From positions 1-64,000 of the forward strand of contig MSGZ01000025.1 of the NCBI GenBank assembly GCA_001940925.1: 64,000 nucleotides of DNA. Direction: 5' to 3'. The notes beneath the pieces were generated by a model. That model saw only the letters and a program-made list of their open reading frames with translations, ran no database searches and was not told the DNA's origin. Position 1 is the stretch's first letter; each line of letters begins with the position of its first letter. Below are positions 59,331 through 64,000 of this stretch, piece after piece. The position numbers were made by a program, and so were the translations under genes. The DNA comes from Ruminococcus sp. Phil11 (GTDB taxonomy: Bacteria > Bacillota > Clostridia > Oscillospirales > Ruminococcaceae).

Positions 59331-60845
59331 ATGCAGACCAATGTACTGGAATATCTGGAGCAGACGCTCCCGCGGGTGCCCGATAAGGTCGCATTCGCGG
59401 ACGATCAGACACAGCTCACCTTTGCGCAGGTCTCGCAGAATGCACGGGCGATTGGCTCGGCACTCGCTGCGGACGGGCTTTCGGGTGAGCCTGTCGTTGT
59501 GTTTATGGAAAAATCACCCGCGGCGATCAATGCCTTTTTCGGCGTGATCTATGCGGGCTGCTATTATGTTCCGCTGGATATCGAGATGCCGGCATTCCGC
59601 ATTGAGATGATCCTCGAACAGCTGCAGCCGCGCGCGGTCATCTGCGACGGCACCACGGAGCCGCAGCTCGCACAGTTCGGCTACACCGGCAAGACCTATC
59701 TCTTTGACGAGACCGTGAAAACGCCGGTCAATGATGCGGCACTCGCGAAGATCCGCGAAAAGCAGCTCGATATCGACCCGATCTATATTGTGTTTACGTC
59801 CGGCTCGACCGGCGTGCCGAAGGGCATTCAGGCCTGTCACCGGTCGGTCATCGACTATATCGAAAATCTCTCGGAGACGCTCGGCTTCAACGAAAATACC
59901 GTGTTCGGCAACCAGACGCCGCTTTATTTCGACGCCTGCCTGAAGGAGCTCTATCCGACGCTGAAATTCGGCGCGACCACATGGCTCGTCCCGAAGCAGT
60001 GCTTCTCGTTCCCGATCAAGCTGGTCGAGTACCTGAATGCGCATCAGATCAACACGGTCTGCTGGGTCGTTTCCGCGCTGACGATGATCTCTGCGACCGG
60101 CACCTTCAAGACTGTGAAGCCGGAAACGCTGCATACCGTGGCATTCGGCAGCGAGGTCTTTCCGGTCAAGCAGTTCAGGATGTGGCGCGAGGTCCTGCCC
60201 GATGCGAAGTTCACGAACCTCTACGGTCCGACCGAGGCGACCGGCATGAGCTGCTACTATCATGTGAACCGCGACTTTGCGGATACCGATGCGATCCCGA
60301 TCGGTAAACCGTTCCGCAATACCGGCATCATTCTGCTGGACGAGAACAACAATGAGGCCAAATACGGCGAGCCCGGCGAGATCTGCATCCGCGGAACCTG
60401 CCTGACGATGGGCTACTTCGGACAGCCGGAGAAAACCGCCGAGGTTTTTACGCAGAACCCGCTGCAGAAGCGGTATCCGGAGCTCATCTACCGCACCGGC
60501 GACATCGCGCATTACAACGAGGACGGCGATCTTGTGTTCGTCTCCCGCAAGGATTATCAGATCAAGCACATGGGGCACCGCATTGAGCTCGGTGAGATCG
60601 AGATCAACTGCGGTCTGTTCGAGGGCGTGGAAGCCGTCGGATGCATCTATGATAAGCAGAAGGGCAAGATCGTTCTGTTCTATACCGGTCCGGCGGAAAA
60701 GGCTGCGCTCGCTTCCTATCTGAAGCAGCGTCTGCCGCGCTACATGCAGCCGAACCGCATCCGGCAGATCGACACCATGCCGCATACGCCGAACGGCAAG
60801 CTCGACCGCAAGGCACTCACCGCAATGTACGAGCAGGAAGCATAA
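59331..60845 (+). CDS. DltA-like amino-acid adenylation enzyme
   Basis: The 504-residue AMP-binding enzyme has FTSGSTGVPKG (P-loop), the YGPTEAT motif, YRTGD, and the C-terminal lysine in PNGKLDRK. The length and the partners (carrier protein, MBOAT, SGNH-like protein) match D-alanine:carrier ligase DltA, which loads an amino acid on the carrier for transfer to teichoic acid. Substrate D-alanine is assumed from the family; a racemase of the Asp/Glu type lies directly upstream, so another amino acid is possible. ATG 59331 follows AAGGAAGG; TTG 59325 is in frame. Confidence 0.85.
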   Translation: MQTNVLEYLEQTLPRVPDKVAFADDQTQLTFAQVSQNARAIGSALAADGLSGEPVVVFMEKSPAAINAFFGVIYAGCYYVPLDIEMPAFRIEMILEQLQPRAVICDGTTEPQLAQFGYTGKTYLFDETVKTPVNDAALAKIREKQLDIDPIYIVFTSGSTGVPKGIQACHRSVIDYIENLSETLGFNENTVFGNQTPLYFDACLKELYPTLKFGATTWLVPKQCFSFPIKLVEYLNAHQINTVCWVVSALTMISATGTFKTVKPETLHTVAFGSEVFPVKQFRMWREVLPDAKFTNLYGPTEATGMSCYYHVNRDFADTDAIPIGKPFRNTGIILLDENNNEAKYGEPGEICIRGTCLTMGYFGQPEKTAEVFTQNPLQKRYPELIYRTGDIAHYNEDGDLVFVSRKDYQIKHMGHRIELGEIEINCGLFEGVEAVGCIYDKQKGKIVLFYTGPAEKAALASYLKQRLPRYMQPNRIRQIDTMPHTPNGKLDRKALTAMYEQEA

Positions 60846-60865
60846 CAAAAACGGAGGAAAAGAAG

Positions 60866-61105
60866 ATGGATGAGATTCGCGAAACGATCATCGGCATCCT
60901 GCAGGATCTGCATGAGGATGTTGATTTTGAAAACGAAACCAGACTGATCGACGGCAAGATCCTTGACTCCTTTGACATTGTGACGCTCATTTCTGAGCTG
61001 AGCAATGAATTTGACGTCACCATTCCGGCAGACAAGATCGTGCCGGAGAACTTCAACTCGGCGGATGCACTCGCCAATATGATCGCGGAGCTTGAGGACG
61101 AATAA
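60866..61105 (+). CDS. DltC-like acyl carrier protein
   Basis: The 79-residue carrier protein has the phosphopantetheine serine in ILDSFDIV and an acidic surface. It would carry the activated amino acid as a thioester to the MBOAT protein. It starts 20 bases after the adenylation gene, and its stop codon overlaps the MBOAT start (TAATG). Confidence 0.9.
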   Translation: MDEIRETIIGILQDLHEDVDFENETRLIDGKILDSFDIVTLISELSNEFDVTIPADKIVPENFNSADALANMIAELEDE

Positions 61106-62697
61106 TGCTGTTCACCGATTCGCTCTTTATCTTCGGGCTGATCCTGCTGTTTTTCGTCTATTTCCTGATCCCGCAGAAATACCGCTGGATGCTGCTGCTG
61201 GCGGCAAGCATCGCGTTTTATGCGTATTCCGGCTGGACGAATCTGCTCTACATCGGGGCGACGGCCGTGACGACATTCTTTGTCACGAAGCGCATCGAGA
61301 AAATGGCGGCGGCGGCAAAGGATGCCGTTTCTGCGCATAAATCCGAATGGAGCAGGGACGAGAAAAAAACGTTCAAGGAAGCCGAAAAGAAAAAGCGCAG
61401 ACGCTGGCTCATACTGCTGCTCGTGTTCAATTTCGGAATGCTCGCCGTTATCAAATACGGCGCGTTCACGATGAACAATCTGAACGGCATCATCGGCTGG
61501 TTCGGGGAGCGCGGGACGCTGCCTGTCCCGAATTTCCTGCTGCCGATGGGCATTTCCTTTTATCTGTTCCAGACAATGGGCTATGCGATCGACGTTTACC
61601 GCGAGAAATATCCCTGCGAAAAGAATTTTGCGAGACTGGCACTGTTCGTGTCCTTCTTCCCGCAGCTCATTCAGGGACCGATCTCCCGGTATGACGACCT
61701 TGCAAAGGGGCTCTATGCCGGAAACGGGTTTGACGCGGAGCGCGTCCAGCTCGGCGTGCAGCGCATTCTCTGGGGCTACTTCAAAAAGGTCGCGCTGGCA
61801 GACCGCATCCTGCCGGCTGTCACGCTGCTGATCTCCGATCCGGAGCAGTATCAGGGCATGTACGCGCTGCTCGGGATGCTTTACTACACGCTGCAGCTTT
61901 ACGCCGATTTCACGGGCGGTATTGATATCACAATCGGCATCGGGCAGGTGCTCGGTATTCCGGTTACGGAGAATTTTCAGCGTCCGTTCTTCTCGAAAAA
62001 TATTACCGAATACTGGCGCCGCTGGCATATCACGCTCGGTACGTGGTTCAAGGACTATCTGTTCTATCCGGTCAGCGTGGCGCAGCCGATGCTGAAGCTC
62101 TCCAAATGGAGCCGCGAAAAGCTCGGCAAAAACATCGGCAAATATCTGCCGGTGTATGTCTCGACGATCGCCGTCTGGTTCGTGACGGGTCTCTGGCACG
62201 GCGCGGCGTGGAACTTCATCGTCTGGGGTCTGCTGAATGCGGTCATCATCCTGATCTCCGAACGCTGCACCCCGCTTTACAACAAATTTCACAAGAAATG
62301 TGCGTGGAGCAATTCGCGCCCCTATGACGGGTTCATGGCGATCCGCACCACGCTCATGATGGGCTGCCTGCGTATGTTTGACTGCTACCGCGATGTGCCG
62401 CTGACGTTTAAGATGTTCGGCACGATGTTTACGAAGTGGAATGTGCAGATCTTTGCGGACGGCAGCCTGATGAAGCTGAAGCTGACCGGCGCGGATTACG
62501 GCGTGCTGATCGCCGGAACGCTGATCCTGTTCACGGCGAGTATGCTCGGCAGAAAGGGCAGCGTCAGAAAGCGCGTCTGGGAAAGATCCCGCGTGCTGAG
62601 CTGCTGCCTGACCGTCGTGCTGCTGCTGACCGTGCTGATCTTCGGTGCCTACGGCATCGGCTACGATTCCAGTCAGTTCATCTACAATCAGTTCTGA
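61105..62697 (+). CDS. DltB-like MBOAT transferase
   Basis: The 530-residue protein has about eleven membrane segments and the MBOAT features PQLIQGPISRYDDL, YWRRWHITLGTWFKDYLF and the catalytic His in GLWHGAAWNF. A charged cytoplasmic insertion rich in Lys and Glu (about 70-110) lies after the second or third helix. DltB proteins take the acyl or aminoacyl group from the carrier across the membrane. Translation is coupled to the carrier gene. Confidence 0.9.
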   Translation: MLFTDSLFIFGLILLFFVYFLIPQKYRWMLLLAASIAFYAYSGWTNLLYIGATAVTTFFVTKRIEKMAAAAKDAVSAHKSEWSRDEKKTFKEAEKKKRRRWLILLLVFNFGMLAVIKYGAFTMNNLNGIIGWFGERGTLPVPNFLLPMGISFYLFQTMGYAIDVYREKYPCEKNFARLALFVSFFPQLIQGPISRYDDLAKGLYAGNGFDAERVQLGVQRILWGYFKKVALADRILPAVTLLISDPEQYQGMYALLGMLYYTLQLYADFTGGIDITIGIGQVLGIPVTENFQRPFFSKNITEYWRRWHITLGTWFKDYLFYPVSVAQPMLKLSKWSREKLGKNIGKYLPVYVSTIAVWFVTGLWHGAAWNFIVWGLLNAVIILISERCTPLYNKFHKKCAWSNSRPYDGFMAIRTTLMMGCLRMFDCYRDVPLTFKMFGTMFTKWNVQIFADGSLMKLKLTGADYGVLIAGTLILFTASMLGRKGSVRKRVWERSRVLSCCLTVVLLLTVLIFGAYGIGYDSSQFIYNQF

Positions 62698-62719
62698 CGG
62701 CAGGCTTTGAGGAGTGACC

Positions 62720-63787
62720 ATGGCAAAGAATAAAGTGCTGATCGCCGGTCTGGCCATGACGCTGACCGCCGGTGCCGTGCTGGCTGCCTATCAGCGGCTT
62801 GTCCAGCCGAAATATATGTCCGATGTGGTCGAGGGCAATCTCATTGCGGGTTACTACAGCAGCGGCATGGATCATGATGTGCTGTTCGTCGGCGACTGCG
62901 AATGCTACGAGAATTTCTCGCCGGTGACGCTCTGGCGGAATTACGGCATTTCGTCCTGCATTCGCGGCTCGGCACAGCAGCTCATCTGGCAGTCCTATTA
63001 TCTGCTGGAAGATACGCTGCGGTATGAGAAGCCGAAGGTCGTCGTATTCAACGTGCTTTCGATGAAATACGGCGAGCCGCAGAATGAGGCCTATAACCGC
63101 ATGTCCATTGAGGGGATGCGCTGGTCGTCCTCGAAAATCGGCAACATCAGGGCGTCCATGACGGATGAGGAAAGCGCGCTTTCCTACGTCTTTCCGGTGC
63201 TGCGGTATCATTCCCGCTGGAGTGAGCTGACATCGGATGATTTCAGATATTACTTCGGGGCAAAGCCGAATTTCTTTTCCGGCTATTATCTGCGGGCGGA
63301 TGTGAAGCCTGCGCAGAATGTCCCGAATCCGACACCGCTGACCGACTATGCGTTCAGCGATACCTGCTGGGATTATCTCGGCAGAATGATGCAGCTCTGC
63401 GCGGAGAACAATATTCAGCTGGTGCTCATCAAGGCACCGTCGCTGTACCCGTTCTGGTATGACGAATGGGATCAGCAAATCACTGATTACGCGGAGAAGT
63501 ATCATTTACCCTATGTCAACTTTTTGAATGACGACAAGCTGGAAGCGACAGGCATTGATTTTGAGACGGATACCTATGACGGCGGCCTGCACCTGAATGT
63601 GTACGGCGCGGAAAAGCTTGCCGACTGGTTCGGCGGGTATCTGAAGGACAGATACGATCTTCAGGATCGCAGTCAGGAGCCGGTGCTTCAGGCAGAGTGG
63701 AACGAGATCTGCGCCAGATATGACGCGGAGATCGAACGGCAGCTGAACAATCTGGAGCAGTACGGCAATGTCAAGGGAGAGGCGTGA
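62720..63787 (+). CDS. DltD-like SGNH-fold protein with Cys in place of Ser
   Basis: The 355-residue protein has an N-terminal membrane anchor (about 5-25) and an SGNH/GDSL-like domain. The nucleophile block reads VLFVGDCECYENFSP, so Cys replaces the usual Ser of GDS. The closing Asp and His are expected in YDGGLHLNVYGAE. Conserved segments are RGSAQQLIWQSYYLLEDTL and EAYNRMSIEGMRWSSSK. It takes the place of DltD, the outside thioesterase-like partner of DltB. GTG 62714 lies inside the ribosome site, so ATG 62720 is used. Confidence 0.8.
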   Translation: MAKNKVLIAGLAMTLTAGAVLAAYQRLVQPKYMSDVVEGNLIAGYYSSGMDHDVLFVGDCECYENFSPVTLWRNYGISSCIRGSAQQLIWQSYYLLEDTLRYEKPKVVVFNVLSMKYGEPQNEAYNRMSIEGMRWSSSKIGNIRASMTDEESALSYVFPVLRYHSRWSELTSDDFRYYFGAKPNFFSGYYLRADVKPAQNVPNPTPLTDYAFSDTCWDYLGRMMQLCAENNIQLVLIKAPSLYPFWYDEWDQQITDYAEKYHLPYVNFLNDDKLEATGIDFETDTYDGGLHLNVYGAEKLADWFGGYLKDRYDLQDRSQEPVLQAEWNEICARYDAEIERQLNNLEQYGNVKGEA

Positions 63788-63818
63788 GCCTTTCAACACA
63801 AGGAAAGGAAGATCAGAC

Positions 63819-64000
63819 ATGAACAGAAAAGCAATCCTCGCAGCGGTGCTCGCTGCGGCGATGCTCACGGGCATGACCGGCTGCGGCGGAAATACCGGCA
63901 GCAGCACGGCGGATTCGTCCGCAGCGGCTGACAGCACAGAGCCTGCAGCGGAATCCGGGGATTCTTCGGAGGATCTGCCGGAGAGTATGCCGGACGATGA
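63819..64000 (+). CDS. Lipoprotein, cut by the window end
   Basis: The first 60 residues show a lipoprotein signal peptide with lipobox LTGMTGC (Cys at about residue 22) followed by a Ser/Ala/Glu/Asp-rich linker. The rest lies beyond position 64000. It follows the DltD-like gene by 31 bases with AAGGAAAGG as ribosome site, so it is in the envelope operon. Function unknown. Confidence 0.7.
   Translation, partial: MNRKAILAAVLAAAMLTGMTGCGGNTGSSTADSSAAADSTEPAAESGDSSEDLPESMPDD

Noticed and set aside
60817..62757. 646-codon open frame on the minus strand
   Set aside because: It is antisense to the carrier-protein and MBOAT genes and has no family resemblance.

Overview
The window looks like a chromosome segment of a moderately GC-rich, spore-forming, low-GC-lineage (Firmicutes) anaerobe of the Ruminococcus / Oscillospiraceae type. 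The signs are six leucine-rich-repeat proteins ending in dockerin modules (cellulosome-type parts), a GH94 disaccharide phosphorylase, SpoVAD/SpoVAE, a bifurcating-type flavoprotein complex built from NuoE/NuoF-like parts, and near-consensus sigma-A promoters with 17-base spacers throughout. The species assignment is inference; no rRNA or other phylogenetic marker is present. No phage, insertion sequence or CRISPR array was seen.

Layout. 1-0.7 kb: terminator, tRNA-Met, DinB-like protein. 0.8-2.5 kb: an isolated LRR-dockerin protein. 2.6-6.1 kb: GH94 phosphorylase flanked by repeat-rich non-coding DNA. 6.1-7.5 kb: spoVAE and spoVAD (minus strand). 7.7-13.4 kb: an operon with two M42 peptidases, a GNAT protein, a glycosyltransferase, a PLP-dependent lyase and a membrane protein. 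13.7-17.2 kb: a zinc-ribbon/pseudokinase/PASTA membrane protein and a lipoprotein. 17.2-22.0 kb (minus): a YtrA-like GntR regulator, an ABC ATPase and five consecutive related permeases. 22.3-25.5 kb: an exported protein and a broken copy of its 5' end, a D,D-carboxypeptidase, a candidate small RNA, and repeats. 25.5-26.9 kb: pyridoxal kinase and an ECF S component. 27.0-36.6 kb: five consecutive LRR-dockerin genes. 36.8-41.8 kb: a three-gene NADH/ferredoxin/NADP-type complex and a nitroreductase. 42.3-45.4 kb: the feoAB iron-uptake operon behind two DtxR-type palindromes. 46.3-48.1 kb: pyrophosphatase and PRPP synthetase. 48.3-51.0 kb: a secreted CotH protein. 51.0-53.2 kb (minus): a KAP/YobI-like NTPase with pentapeptide repeats. 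53.3-56.8 kb: a sugar-sensor diguanylate cyclase and 4-alpha-glucanotransferase. 57.0-64.0 kb: an envelope operon with a transglutaminase, an Asp/Glu racemase and a dlt-like set (adenylation enzyme, carrier protein, MBOAT, SGNH-like protein, lipoprotein), cut by the window end.

How the genes fit together. The dockerin and CotH proteins would be displayed on, or docked to, the cell surface. GH94 and GH77 process imported oligosaccharides. The bifurcating complex balances NADH, ferredoxin and probably NADPH in a fermenter. The last operon modifies the envelope. The most interesting points are the degenerate kinase, the NTPase-pentapeptide protein with its own promoter and TTG start, the small RNA with an anti-Shine-Dalgarno segment, the dlt-like operon with a racemase and a Cys-for-Ser esterase, and a family of composite intergenic repeats.
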